Shown: positions 1-9,273 of the stretch, in pieces
Layout of the letters: the number at the start of each line of letters is the position of its first letter
Numbering within the stretch: the stretch's first letter is position 1
Assembly (NCBI RefSeq): GCF_013294115.1
Contig: NZ_JABSNP010000002.1
Location: 186,001-250,000 of the forward strand
Source: Hymenobacter caeli
GTDB taxonomy: Bacteria > Bacteroidota > Bacteroidia > Cytophagales > Hymenobacteraceae
Length of the DNA stretch: 64,000 bases
Reading direction: 5' to 3'
Notes under the pieces: generated by a model
What the model was told of the DNA's origin: nothing
Database searches by the model: none
What the model saw: the letters and a program-made list of their open reading frames with translations, nothing else
Program-made: the position numbers and the translations under genes

Positions 1-1
1 T

Positions 2-499
2 GCCGCCGCCGACGCCCCCGTGGCCGCCACCGGGCCCCTGCTCGACGTGGACCAGATTCGCCTGCTCGACGAGGTAGGCGACACCATCTTGCCCACTACC
101 GCCGCCTCGCCTGGGGCCAAGGCCGCCCACATCGGCCGCTTCATGAACGTGATGGTGCGCGACTGCTACACCCCCGCCGACCAGAATATATTCATGGACG
201 GCATGACGAAGCTCAGCGAGGCGGCCAACAAGCAGTACAGCAAGAGCTTCCTGGCCTGCACCCCCGCCGAGCGCACGGCTTTCCTCACGGCCCTTGACAA
301 AGAGCAGAAGGCCTACACCGCCAATAAGAAAGCCGACGACCCGGCTCACTACTTCCGCATGATGAAGGAACTCACGCTGCTGGGCTACTTCACGTCGGAA
401 GTGGGCGCAACGCAGGCCCTGCGCTACCTGCCCGTGCCCGGGCGCTACGACGGCAACGTGCCCTACAAAAAAGGCGACAAAGCCTGGGCCACCTCCTGA
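2..499 (+). CDS. Gluconate 2-dehydrogenase subunit 3 family protein (5' end outside window)
   Basis: The frame is open to the left edge, so the N-terminus is missing and about 165 residues are visible. The visible part has the family pattern: LLDEVGDTILP near the start, then helices ending in the FRMMKELTLLGYFTSE stretch, which is typical of this subunit. In characterised enzymes the small subunit partners a GMC-type flavoprotein and passes electrons to cytochrome c. That partner would lie upstream of the window. The family's usual Tat signal would also be in the missing part. It sits before an MFS transporter and a sugar oxidation cluster that contains a cytochrome c, which suits a periplasmic sugar dehydrogenase. 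An in-frame GTG at 20 is a possible start but would give a short protein, so I read it as internal. Confidence 0.8.
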   Translation, partial: AAADAPVAATGPLLDVDQIRLLDEVGDTILPTTAASPGAKAAHIGRFMNVMVRDCYTPADQNIFMDGMTKLSEAANKQYSKSFLACTPAERTAFLTALDKEQKAYTANKKADDPAHYFRMMKELTLLGYFTSEVGATQALRYLPVPGRYDGNVPYKKGDKAWATS

Positions 500-545
500 A
501 AAATCTTTGGTAAAAATCTCCCGCTGCCCCCCAAATTTCTTTTTT

Positions 546-1811
<1,266 letters not shown>

Positions 1812-1815
1812 TTGC

Positions 1816-1881
1816 TTAGCTGTTAGCTTTCGTTCAGGTAATTCACATAATGAAAGCTAACAGCCAATAGCTAACAGCTAA
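1816..1881. repeat. Intergenic inverted repeat
   Basis: The left arm TTAGCTGTTAGCTTTC (1816-1831) pairs with GAAAGCTAACAGC (1852-1864). A further copy, TAGCTAACAGCTAA, follows at 1868-1881 and can pair with the same left arm. The element lies between the transporter and the oxidoreductase and could form two alternative hairpins. Its role is unknown; a processing or attenuation signal within the cluster is possible. Confidence 0.6.
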
Positions 1882-1892
1882 AATACTATCGC

Positions 1893-3044
1893 ATGAAATT
1901 ACGACTGGGCATGATTGGCGGCGGGCAGGGGGCCTTCATCGGGGGCATCCACCGCATGGCCGCCGCCCTCGACGGGCTGTACGAGCTGACGGCCGGGGCC
2001 TTCAGCAGCGACGCCGAAAAATCGCGGGCCACGGGCGTGCTCCTCGGCCTCGCGCCGGACCGCGTGTACGCCACCTATGAAGCGCTGATTGCGGGGGAGT
2101 TGCAATTGCCCGCCTCCGAGCGGGTGCAGGTCGTGGCCATCGTCACGCCCAACCACCTGCACTTTGCGCCGGCCCGGCGGGCCCTGGAAGCCGGCTTCCA
2201 CGTCATCCTCGACAAGCCGATGACGTTTTCGCTGGCCGAGGCCCGGCAGCTCCGGGAAATTGCCGCCGCCAGCGGCCGGCGGCTGCTCCTCACGCACACC
2301 TACACCGGCTACCCGATGGTGAAGGAGGCCCGGCAGCTCGTGGCCGCCGGCACCCTCGGGGCCGTCCGCAAAGTGTACGTCGAGTACCCGCAGGGCTGGC
2401 TCAGCGCCTTTGAGGAGGGCGGCGACAACAAGCAGGCGGCCTGGCGCACCGACCCCGCCCGGAGCGGCGCGGCCGGGGCGATGGGCGACATCGGCACCCA
2501 CGCCTTCAACTTGCTGGAGTACGTGGCGGGCCTGGAAGTGACGCAGCTCTGCGCCGACATCAACACGGTGGTGGCCGGCCGCCGGCTCGACGACGACGGG
2601 GCCGTGCTGCTCAGGCTCGGCAACGGGGCCAGCGGCGTGCTGGTGGCCACGCAGGTGGCCGCCGGCGAGGAAAACAACGTCCGCATCCGGGTGTACGGCG
2701 ACCGGGGGGGGCTGGAATGGCAGCAGGCCGACGCCAACACGCTGCTGGTGAAGTGGCTGGACCGGCCCGCCGAGATTCGGCGCACTGGCACCGGCTACGT
2801 CGGCTCCTTCGCCCGGCACAACGCCCGCACCCCGGCCGGCCACCCCGAAGGCTACCTCGAGGCCTTTGCCAACCTCTACCGCAACTTCGCCCTGGCCCTG
2901 CAAGCCGACCTGGCCGGCCACCCCGCTTCGCCCGAAGCCCTCGACTTCCCGAGCATCGCGGAGGGCGTGCGCGGCATGGCCTTTATTGAGAACGTCATCG
3001 CCTCGGGCCGCTCGGATACAAAATGGACCGATTTCACCGTCTGA
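1893..3044 (+). CDS. Gfo/Idh/MocA family NAD(P)-dependent oxidoreductase
   Basis: 383 residues. The Rossmann start is GMIGGGQGAFIGGIHR (about residues 6-21). The family EKP signature appears as DKP at residues 107-109, with K108 the expected catalytic lysine. The C-terminal alpha/beta domain carries GDIGTHAFNLLEY with H203. There is no signal peptide, so it should be cytoplasmic. Members oxidise or reduce sugars or cyclitols at one hydroxyl, often making 3-keto sugars. The next gene starts 7 bp after the stop, so the dehydrogenase and the isomerase are probably co-translated parts of one pathway. The exact substrate cannot be told from sequence. Confidence 0.92.
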   Translation: MKLRLGMIGGGQGAFIGGIHRMAAALDGLYELTAGAFSSDAEKSRATGVLLGLAPDRVYATYEALIAGELQLPASERVQVVAIVTPNHLHFAPARRALEAGFHVILDKPMTFSLAEARQLREIAAASGRRLLLTHTYTGYPMVKEARQLVAAGTLGAVRKVYVEYPQGWLSAFEEGGDNKQAAWRTDPARSGAAGAMGDIGTHAFNLLEYVAGLEVTQLCADINTVVAGRRLDDDGAVLLRLGNGASGVLVATQVAAGEENNVRIRVYGDRGGLEWQQADANTLLVKWLDRPAEIRRTGTGYVGSFARHNARTPAGHPEGYLEAFANLYRNFALALQADLAGHPASPEALDFPSIAEGVRGMAFIENVIASGRSDTKWTDFTV

Positions 3045-3051
3045 TTCGCTT

Positions 3052-4104
3052 ATGACCACCCTCCAGGGGCCCGCCATCTTCCTCGCCCAGTTCATCGGCG
3101 ACCAGGCCCCGTTCAACAGCTTGGCGTCCATTTGTGCCTGGGCCCAGGGCCTGGGCTACCGGGGCGTGCAGCTGCCGACCCTCGACCCGCGCTTCATCGA
3201 CCTGCAAAAAGCGGCCGAGAGCCAAACCTACGCCGACGAGATTAAGGGCGTTGTGAACGCGGCCGGCCTGCAAATCACCGAGCTGTCCACGCACTTGCAG
3301 GGCCAGCTGGTGGCCGTGAACCCGGCCTACGACCAGCTGTTCGACGGCTTCGCGCCCGAGGCCTACCGCCGCAACCCGGGGGCCCGCCAGCAGTGGGCCG
3401 TGCAACAGCTCAAGTACGCGGCGCGGGCCTCGCAAAACCTGGGGCTAACGGCGCACGCCACCTTCAGCGGGGCCCTGCTCTGGCCGATGGTGTACCCCTG
3501 GCCCCAGCGCCCGACGGGCCTGGTTGAGGAAGGTTTCGCGGAGCTGGGCCGCCGCTGGCGGCCCATTCTGGACGAGTTTGACCGCTGCGGGGTGGACCTG
3601 TGCTACGAAATCCACCCCGGCGAAGACCTGCACGACGGCGTGACGTATGAAATGTTTCTGGACCAGGTGGACCAGCACCCGCGGGCCTGCCTGCTCTACG
3701 ACCCCTCGCACTTCGTGCTGCAATGCCTGGACTACCTGGCCTACCTCGACATTTACCACGAGCGAGTCAAGATGTTCCACGTCAAGGACGCCGAGTTCAA
3801 CCCCACGGGCCGCCAGGGCGTGTACGGCGGCTACCAGAGCTGGCTGAACCGGGCCGGGCGCTTCCGCTCGCTCGGCGACGGGCAGGTCGATTTCAAGGCC
3901 ATTTTCAGCAAGCTCGCCCAGTACGACTTCCCCGGCTGGGCCGTGCTGGAGTGGGAGTGCGCCCTGAAAAACGCCGAAGACGGGGCCCGCGAGGGGGCCC
4001 GCTTCATCCAGGACCACATCATCCGCGTCACCGACAAGGCCTTCGACGACTTCGCCGCCACCGCCCCGGACGCCAATTTCAACCGCACCTTGCTCGGATT
4101 ATAA
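3052..4104 (+). CDS. Sugar phosphate isomerase/epimerase family protein, cytoplasmic
   Basis: 350 residues of the xylose-isomerase-like TIM barrel (AP endonuclease 2) family. Likely metal ligands are visible in order: E186 (CYEIHPGED), D217 (LLYDPSHF), H243 (FHVKDAEF) and E300 (VLEWECA). The start at 3052 lies 7 bp after the Gfo/Idh/MocA stop. A longer reading from 2866 would overlap that gene by 179 bp with a low-complexity stretch, so it is rejected. Unlike the three other barrels nearby, it has no export signal. Acting on the product of the neighbouring dehydrogenase is the simplest role (inference). Confidence 0.9.
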   Translation: MTTLQGPAIFLAQFIGDQAPFNSLASICAWAQGLGYRGVQLPTLDPRFIDLQKAAESQTYADEIKGVVNAAGLQITELSTHLQGQLVAVNPAYDQLFDGFAPEAYRRNPGARQQWAVQQLKYAARASQNLGLTAHATFSGALLWPMVYPWPQRPTGLVEEGFAELGRRWRPILDEFDRCGVDLCYEIHPGEDLHDGVTYEMFLDQVDQHPRACLLYDPSHFVLQCLDYLAYLDIYHERVKMFHVKDAEFNPTGRQGVYGGYQSWLNRAGRFRSLGDGQVDFKAIFSKLAQYDFPGWAVLEWECALKNAEDGAREGARFIQDHIIRVTDKAFDDFAATAPDANFNRTLLGL

Positions 4105-4117
4105 CCGCCTCGCTCCC

Positions 4118-4591
4118 ATGAGAAAAATTGCCTTGCTCCTCGGATTCTGTGCCCTGCTCGCCGCCTGCGAATCGGGGGCTAAAAAAGAAGCGGCCACCGA
4201 CGCCAGCGTAAAAGCTGCCTCCTCGGCCGAGCTGACTGGCGACAGTGCCACGGCGTCGAATGTTTCCGCCGTGGACCACCAGCTCCAGGCCGATACCAGC
4301 GTTTCCAAAATAGGCACCGAGCACACCGGGGGCGTCGTGGCCGTGGGGGCCAAGCTGATGGCGGCCTCCGATTGCGTCGGCTGCCACAAAGAGCGTGAAA
4401 AACTGGTGGGCCCCGCCTACGTGGCCATCGCCCAGAAATACCCGGCCACCGAAGCCAACGTGGCCATGCTCGCGGGCAAAATAATTTCGGGCGGCAAAGG
4501 CCACTGGGGCGAAATACCCATGACGCCGCACCCCGGCTTGTCGGTGGGCGACGCCAAGGAAATGACGAAATATATCCTGAGCCTGAAATAA
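4118..4591 (+). CDS. Lipoprotein c-type cytochrome
   Basis: 157 residues. A lipoprotein signal ends with the lipobox LLAAC (C17). A low-complexity Ala/Ser/Lys linker follows. The cytochrome c domain has the haem site C86-VGC-H90 and a likely axial methionine, M135 in IPMTPHPG. It ends in MTKYILSLK, a typical class I cytochrome c tail. It should be anchored in a membrane and face the periplasm. It begins 13 bp after the isomerase. Together with the gluconate-dehydrogenase-type subunit at the window edge, it suggests that sugar oxidation in this cluster delivers electrons to the respiratory chain. Confidence 0.93.
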   Translation: MRKIALLLGFCALLAACESGAKKEAATDASVKAASSAELTGDSATASNVSAVDHQLQADTSVSKIGTEHTGGVVAVGAKLMAASDCVGCHKEREKLVGPAYVAIAQKYPATEANVAMLAGKIISGGKGHWGEIPMTPHPGLSVGDAKEMTKYILSLK

Positions 4592-4640
4592 TTAATTCGG
4601 GCCGGCCGTATTTATTGAGATGCTTGCTAATTAATTCGCC

Positions 4641-5528
4641 ATGACCGAACGCCACAGCCGCCGCACCGCCCTCAAAAACGTGCTGGCCGGCACAGCCGCC
4701 GCCGGGGCCGCCGGGGCCCTCAGCGCTTTCGCGCCATTGGCTAAACCCTTGGAAACCGGCGCCTTGAAAAATAACATCAACCATTCGGTGTGCCGCTGGT
4801 GCTACAACGATTTGTCGCTCGACCAGTTGTGCGCCGCCGCCAAAGGCATGGGCCTGAAAGGCATCGATTTGGTGGGGCCCAAAGAGTGGCCGACGCTGAA
4901 AAAATACGGGCTCGATTCGCCCATGTGCAACGGGGCCGAAATTAATTTGACCGACGGATTTAACGACCCGCAATTTCACGCCACGCTGCAAAAGAATTAT
5001 TCGGCCATGATTCCGCTGGTGGCGCAGGCGGGCTACAAGAATTTAATTTGCTTCAGCGGCAGCCGCCGGGGCAAAGACGACGAGACCGGCTGGGCCAACT
5101 GCGTGCAGGGCCTGCGCCCCCTGGTGGAGCTGGCCGCCCAGCACAACGTGGTGCTGGTGATGGAGCTGCTTAACAGCAAAATTGACCACAAAGACTACCA
5201 GTGCGACCGCACCGCCTGGGGCGTGGCGCTGGCCAAAAAGCTGGGCTCCGAGCATTTCAAGCTGCTTTTCGACATCTACCACATGCAGATTGACGAGGGC
5301 GACATCATCCGCAACATCACCGATTACCACCCCTACCTCGCGCACTACCACACCGGGGGCGTGCCCGGCCGCCACGAAATCGACGACACCCAGGAGCTGT
5401 ATTACCCGGCCATTATGCGGGCCATTGCGGCTACGGGCTTCAAGGGCTACGTGGCCCAGGAATTTATTCCCAAACAGCCGGACAAGCTGGCTTCATTGCG
5501 CAAAGCCGTGCAGCTGTGCGACGTTTAA
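4641..5528 (+). CDS. Exported hydroxypyruvate-isomerase-like TIM barrel protein
   Basis: 295 residues. The N-terminus is Tat-like: SRRTALKN at residues 5-12, followed by an Ala/Gly-rich hydrophobic run. The barrel then carries VMELLNS, LLFDIYHMQ, VPGRHE and YVAQEFIP. These correspond to the Glu, Asp, His and Glu ligands of hydroxypyruvate isomerase and related enzymes. The GRHE element is shared with Hyi. An exported location is unusual for Hyi itself, so I infer a role on a periplasmic sugar or keto-sugar. It lies in the same-strand run between the cytochrome and a second Tat-type barrel. Confidence 0.87.
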   Translation: MTERHSRRTALKNVLAGTAAAGAAGALSAFAPLAKPLETGALKNNINHSVCRWCYNDLSLDQLCAAAKGMGLKGIDLVGPKEWPTLKKYGLDSPMCNGAEINLTDGFNDPQFHATLQKNYSAMIPLVAQAGYKNLICFSGSRRGKDDETGWANCVQGLRPLVELAAQHNVVLVMELLNSKIDHKDYQCDRTAWGVALAKKLGSEHFKLLFDIYHMQIDEGDIIRNITDYHPYLAHYHTGGVPGRHEIDDTQELYYPAIMRAIAATGFKGYVAQEFIPKQPDKLASLRKAVQLCDV

Positions 5529-5570
5529 TTACCAGAAAATAATTAATTGCTTACCTCGCCAAAAAAAACG

Positions 5571-6443
5571 ATGACGCACAGAAGAGATTTCCTCAAGCAA
5601 GCCGGGTTGTTGTCGGCCATTTCTTTGATGAACCCGGGGGCCCTGTTCGCCGCGCCCCGGGCCCTGAAAGTGGGGTTGCAGCTCTACTCCCTGCGCGACT
5701 ACATCGGCAAGGACGTGCAGGGCGTGGTGGCCAAGATTGCGAAAGCGGGCTACCAGGAAGTCGAAACCTACGGCTATAAGGACGGCGGCTTCTGGGGCCT
5801 GAAACCGAAAGAATTCAAGGCGCTGCTGGCAACGCACGGCCTGACGACGTCCAGCGGCCACTACGGCCTGGACGATTTCATTCGGGACGGGAATCAGGAC
5901 GCGTTGAAAATGGCCATTGAGGCGGCCAAAGGGTGCGGCCAAACCTACGTGGTCGTGCCTTACCTGGGCGATAAGCTGCGGGCCACGGCGGACGATTTTA
6001 AAGCCGTGGCGGCCAAGCTGAACCAGGCGGGCGAAATCTGCAAAGCGGCGGGCCTGAAGCTGGGGTACCACAACCACGACTTCGAATTCAAGCCCATTGG
6101 CGGGGCCGTGCTGTACGAGGTGCTCCTCAAGGAAACCAGCCCGGGCCTGGTGGATTTCGAGATGGATTTGTACTGGGTGGTCCGTGCCGGCCTGGACCCG
6201 ATTAAATTAATTGATGCCCACCCCGGACGCTTCCCCATGTGGCACGTGAAGGACATGGAAAAGGCTGACCCCGAACACAATACGGAGGTTGGCGCGGGTA
6301 CCATCGACTTCAAAAAAATCTTCCAGCACGCGAAGACTGCCGGGCTGAAACACATTTTTATGGAGCAGGAATATTTTGCCATCGACGCCTACCAGAGCAT
6401 CACGCAAAGCGCGGCCTACATCAAAAAAAACCTGCTCTCCTAA
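5571..6443 (+). CDS. Tat-exported sugar phosphate isomerase/epimerase family protein
   Basis: 290 residues. The start is taken at the ATG at 5571, which gives HRRDFLKQAG, a near-ideal twin-arginine motif, followed by a hydrophobic stretch ending ALFAAP. The longer reading from 5547 merely adds MLTSPKKT. The barrel has YHNHDFEFK, VDFEMDLYWV, WHVKDME and MEQEYF, the usual metal ligand positions. It is a close paralogue of the minus-strand gene at 7432-8313. In recently characterised 3-keto-glycoside pathways, such barrels act as eliminases, hydratases or isomerases. That assignment is inference here. Confidence 0.9.
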   Translation: MTHRRDFLKQAGLLSAISLMNPGALFAAPRALKVGLQLYSLRDYIGKDVQGVVAKIAKAGYQEVETYGYKDGGFWGLKPKEFKALLATHGLTTSSGHYGLDDFIRDGNQDALKMAIEAAKGCGQTYVVVPYLGDKLRATADDFKAVAAKLNQAGEICKAAGLKLGYHNHDFEFKPIGGAVLYEVLLKETSPGLVDFEMDLYWVVRAGLDPIKLIDAHPGRFPMWHVKDMEKADPEHNTEVGAGTIDFKKIFQHAKTAGLKHIFMEQEYFAIDAYQSITQSAAYIKKNLLS

Positions 6444-6483
6444 CCGGCTCTTCCAACTCCCACCCACACTTAATTCCCGCCCT

Positions 6484-7272
6484 ATGAAATGCCACTTGCT
6501 GATGGCCGCCCTGCTGGCCGGCAGCTGCGGGGCCGCCCACGCCCAGCAAACCGCCAAACCGGAAGACACGGAGGTGTACGAGCCCGTGCCCAAGGCGGTG
6601 ACGCCGGCCCCGGCCGGCACCAGCGCCGCGCCTTCCGACGCCCTGGTGCTGTTCGACGGCAAGAACCTGGACCAGTGGGTGTCGGCCGACGACCGCAACG
6701 CCCCGGCGAAGTGGACGGTGGCCGGCGGCATCCTGACCGTGAACAAAGGCACGGGCAACATCGAAACCAAGCGGGCGTTCACCAACTACCAGCTGCACCT
6801 GGAGTGGCGCGTGCCGGCAAACATCAGCGGCACCGGGCAGGCGCGGGGCAACAGCGGCGTGTTCCTGGCCTCGCTGGGCAAGGGCGACGCGGGCTACGAG
6901 CTGCAGATTCTGGACGCCTACAACAACAAAACCTACGTCAACGGCATGGCGGGCAGCATTTACAAGCAGCTCGTGCCGCTGGCCAACCCCGCCCGCAAGC
7001 CCGGCGAGTGGCAGGCCTACGACGTTATCTGGACCGCGCCCACGTTCGGCGCGGGCGACGCCGTGGCCACCCCGGCCCGGGTTACGGTGTTCTTCAACGG
7101 CGTGGTGGTCCAGAATAACGCGGTGCTGCTGGGCCCCACGCAGTACATCGGCAAGCCGAGCTACCAGCGCCACGGCCCGGCCCCCATCAAGCTCCAAGCC
7201 CACGGCGACAAGAGCGAGCCCCTCAGCTACCGCAACATTTGGGTGAGGGAATTACCGGCCGCAGGCCAGTAG
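6484..7272 (+). CDS. DUF1080 (3-keto-disaccharide hydrolase-type) exported protein
   Basis: 262 residues. A Sec signal peptide ends AHAQQ at about residue 21. The DUF1080 beta-sandwich follows: LFDGKNLDQWV near residue 57, then KWTVAGGILTV, the GNSGVFL motif, YELQILD and PIKLQAHGDKSEPLSYRNIWVR at the end. These are all hallmarks of the family. The reading from 6376 overlaps the previous gene and is not credible. DUF1080 enzymes cleave glycosidic bonds of 3-keto-glycosides. This fits the flanking dehydrogenase and isomerase genes and points to periplasmic glycoside breakdown. Confidence 0.92.
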   Translation: MKCHLLMAALLAGSCGAAHAQQTAKPEDTEVYEPVPKAVTPAPAGTSAAPSDALVLFDGKNLDQWVSADDRNAPAKWTVAGGILTVNKGTGNIETKRAFTNYQLHLEWRVPANISGTGQARGNSGVFLASLGKGDAGYELQILDAYNNKTYVNGMAGSIYKQLVPLANPARKPGEWQAYDVIWTAPTFGAGDAVATPARVTVFFNGVVVQNNAVLLGPTQYIGKPSYQRHGPAPIKLQAHGDKSEPLSYRNIWVRELPAAGQ

Positions 7273-7304
7273 GGCCGGGTGGTTGTTCGCCGGGACGTAT
7301 AATA

Positions 7305-7409
7305 AAAACGGTCATGCTGAGCTTGCCGAAGCATCTCTCCCGTTGAGTAACCCAATGATTGGGATACTCAGCGGGAGAGATGCTTCGGCAAGCTCAGCAT
7401 GACCGTTTT
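7305..7409. repeat. 105-nt near-perfect palindrome, REP-like, possible bidirectional terminator
   Basis: The outer arms (GTCATGCTGAGCTTGCCG on the left from 7311, its complement on the right to 7403) continue through GAAGCATCTCTCCCG. An inner stem GAGTA/TACTC encloses CCCAAT/ATTGGG. It lies between convergent genes, and A- and T-tracts flank the ends, so it could end transcription from both sides. A diverged copy with the same GAAGCATCTCTCC core lies at 46575-46663, which suggests a dispersed family. Confidence 0.85.
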
Positions 7410-7431
7410 ATTACGGGTGTAAGCAAGCCGC

Positions 7432-8313
7432 TTACACCAGGTTTTTCTTGATGTAATCGATGCTCTCAGTGACGCTGTCGAAGGGCGAGCCGGGGGTGGC
7501 GTCTTGCTCCACGAAGAAGTATTGCAGGCCGGCTTCTTTGGCGTGGGCGAAGATTTTTTTGAAATCAATGCTGCCGTTGCCCACTTCGGTGAAGGCTTGC
7601 TGGAGCGTTTTGTCCATGTCTTTCACGTGCCAGAGGGGGAAGCGGCCGGGGTGCTGCTTGAACAGGGCCAGCGGGTCGTGGCCGGCTTTGGTTACCCAGT
7701 ACAGGTCCAGCTCCATCTGCACCAGCTTTTTATCGGTGGCCAGCAGCAGGTCGTAGGGCAGCTGGCCGTTCTGGGCCTTGAACTCGAAGTCGTGGTTGTG
7801 GTAGCAGAGCTGGAGGCCGGCCTTCTGGCACCGCTCGCCGGCCTTGTTGAGCTGGTCGGCCACGTACTTGTAGTGGTCGAGGGTGCCGCGCTCGGCTTCC
7901 GACAAGTAGGCGCACACCATGTACTTGACGCCCGCCGCCGCCGCGTCGTCCACGGCCCGGTCCCAGTCGTGCAGCATGGTGCCCGGCACCGGGGCCCCGT
8001 TGGCCATTTCTTCGCCCAGGCGGTAGTGGCTGCTGGGCATAATCAGCCCGTTTTGCTTGAGCAGGGCGGCGAAGGCCTGGGGCGTCATACCGTAGAACTG
8101 CTGGCTGCCGGTGTAGGTAGCGCCTTCCACCGAGTTGTAGCCGATTTTGGCCAGCTGGGCCAGGGTGCCGGCGGGGTCTTTGGCCATCGCCTCGCGCACG
8201 GTGTACAGCTGCAGGCCGATGTAGCGCTTGTTGTAAGCCAGCAGGGAAGGCGAGACCAGCAGGCCGGCGGAGAGCAGGGCCGACGAGGCCAGGAAAGAAC
8301 GGCGGGAAAGCAT
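7432..8313 (-). CDS. Tat-exported sugar phosphate isomerase/epimerase family protein
   Basis: 293 residues. The N-terminus SRRSFLASSALLSAG is a twin-arginine signal, with a likely cleavage near LLAYN. The barrel motifs are CYHNHDFEFK, MELDLYWVTKAG, LWHVKDMDK and FFVEQD, matching the paralogue at 5571-6443 at the same spacing. It faces that cluster from the opposite strand across the palindrome at 7305, so it has its own promoter. It is probably another exported keto-sugar-processing barrel. The substrate is unknown. Confidence 0.9.
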   Translation of the reverse strand: MLSRRSFLASSALLSAGLLVSPSLLAYNKRYIGLQLYTVREAMAKDPAGTLAQLAKIGYNSVEGATYTGSQQFYGMTPQAFAALLKQNGLIMPSSHYRLGEEMANGAPVPGTMLHDWDRAVDDAAAAGVKYMVCAYLSEAERGTLDHYKYVADQLNKAGERCQKAGLQLCYHNHDFEFKAQNGQLPYDLLLATDKKLVQMELDLYWVTKAGHDPLALFKQHPGRFPLWHVKDMDKTLQQAFTEVGNGSIDFKKIFAHAKEAGLQYFFVEQDATPGSPFDSVTESIDYIKKNLV

Positions 8314-8458
8314 GGGGCGGGTGGGTTGAGTGAGCGAAGGTGCGAGGAAGGCCCGCCGGACCGGTTGCAGCAGCGCGAAAGCCAGCGACGGGTGGGGGCT
8401 AAGGTAAGCAGCCGCAGCTATTTGCCCGCGGTGGCCGCGAAAAGCTCAAGGGGCCGGG

Positions 8459-9061
8459 CTACTCGGAGGATAGCCGCTGCAAATACGCCCGGAACTCGGC
8501 CGTGCCGTAGTCGGCCATGCCTTCGGTGCGGACGGCCACGGTGCCGTCGGGGGCCAGCACGAAGGTGGTGGGAATGGAGCGCGTGGTAAATACTTTGGGC
8601 AGCGGCGCGGCCGGAAAAAACACCGGGAACGTGTAGCCCGCCTGCTCCACCACCCGGCGGGCCCGCGCGGGCTGCTCGTCGAGCGACACCAGCACGAAAG
8701 CCACCCGGGCGGTATCCACCTGTCCGTAGAGGCGTTGCAGGGCCGGCATTTCAGCGCGGCAGGGCGGGCACCAGCTGGCCCACAGGTTGAGGAGCACTAC
8801 TTTGCCAGCGAAGCGGCGCAGGTTAGCGGGGCGGCCGTCGAGGGTGTACAGGGGCACGCTGGGCAAGCCACCGGCGGCCCCCACGCGGTGCCCCGGCCCG
8901 GGTAGCGCAGGCAGCGCGGGCCGCCAAAACCCGGTGGCCAGCAGGCCGCGCTGCAAGGTGCCCACCACCGGGGCTTTCAGGTCGGTGAAAAACACTACGG
9001 CCAGCCCGGCCAGAAACAAGCCCTGCCCCAGGTCGGCGCGGCGGCGGCGGAAGAAGTGCAT
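8459..9061 (-). CDS. TlpA/ResA-like membrane-anchored thioredoxin
   Basis: 200 residues. A single hydrophobic anchor lies near residues 13-25. The thioredoxin fold follows, with the redox motif WASWCPPCRAEMPAL in the middle and the cis-proline segment RSIPTTFVL, both standard for TlpA-like oxidoreductases. It should face the periplasm and reduce or isomerise disulfides, for example in cytochrome c maturation or on exported proteins. No ccm or cytochrome biogenesis gene sits next to it, so the specific client is not evident. The gap to the minus-strand gene below it is 145 bp. Confidence 0.92.
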   Translation of the reverse strand: MHFFRRRRADLGQGLFLAGLAVVFFTDLKAPVVGTLQRGLLATGFWRPALPALPGPGHRVGAAGGLPSVPLYTLDGRPANLRRFAGKVVLLNLWASWCPPCRAEMPALQRLYGQVDTARVAFVLVSLDEQPARARRVVEQAGYTFPVFFPAAPLPKVFTTRSIPTTFVLAPDGTVAVRTEGMADYGTAEFRAYLQRLSSE

Positions 9062-9273
9062 GGCGGTTTTTGGGAAAAGACGAGGGGGAAGGCAAGCGGA
9101 ACGGGCTGCCGGCTTTTTCCGCCGGCTGACCGCTAATCATTGCAGCTAGTCGGACGACTAAGACTTGCAAACGGGCCTCAGATAATGGGAAGCTTCGGTA
9201 GCGCACTTTCGCGGCCCCGGGCAGCAATTACCGGGCAGCCGGCGAAAAGCCGGCAGCCCGGGGCCCGGCGGCG

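Noticed and set aside
2866..3051. Upstream extension of the sugar isomerase gene
   Set aside because: It would overlap the oxidoreductase by 179 bp and encodes a low-complexity Ser/Arg/Pro stretch.
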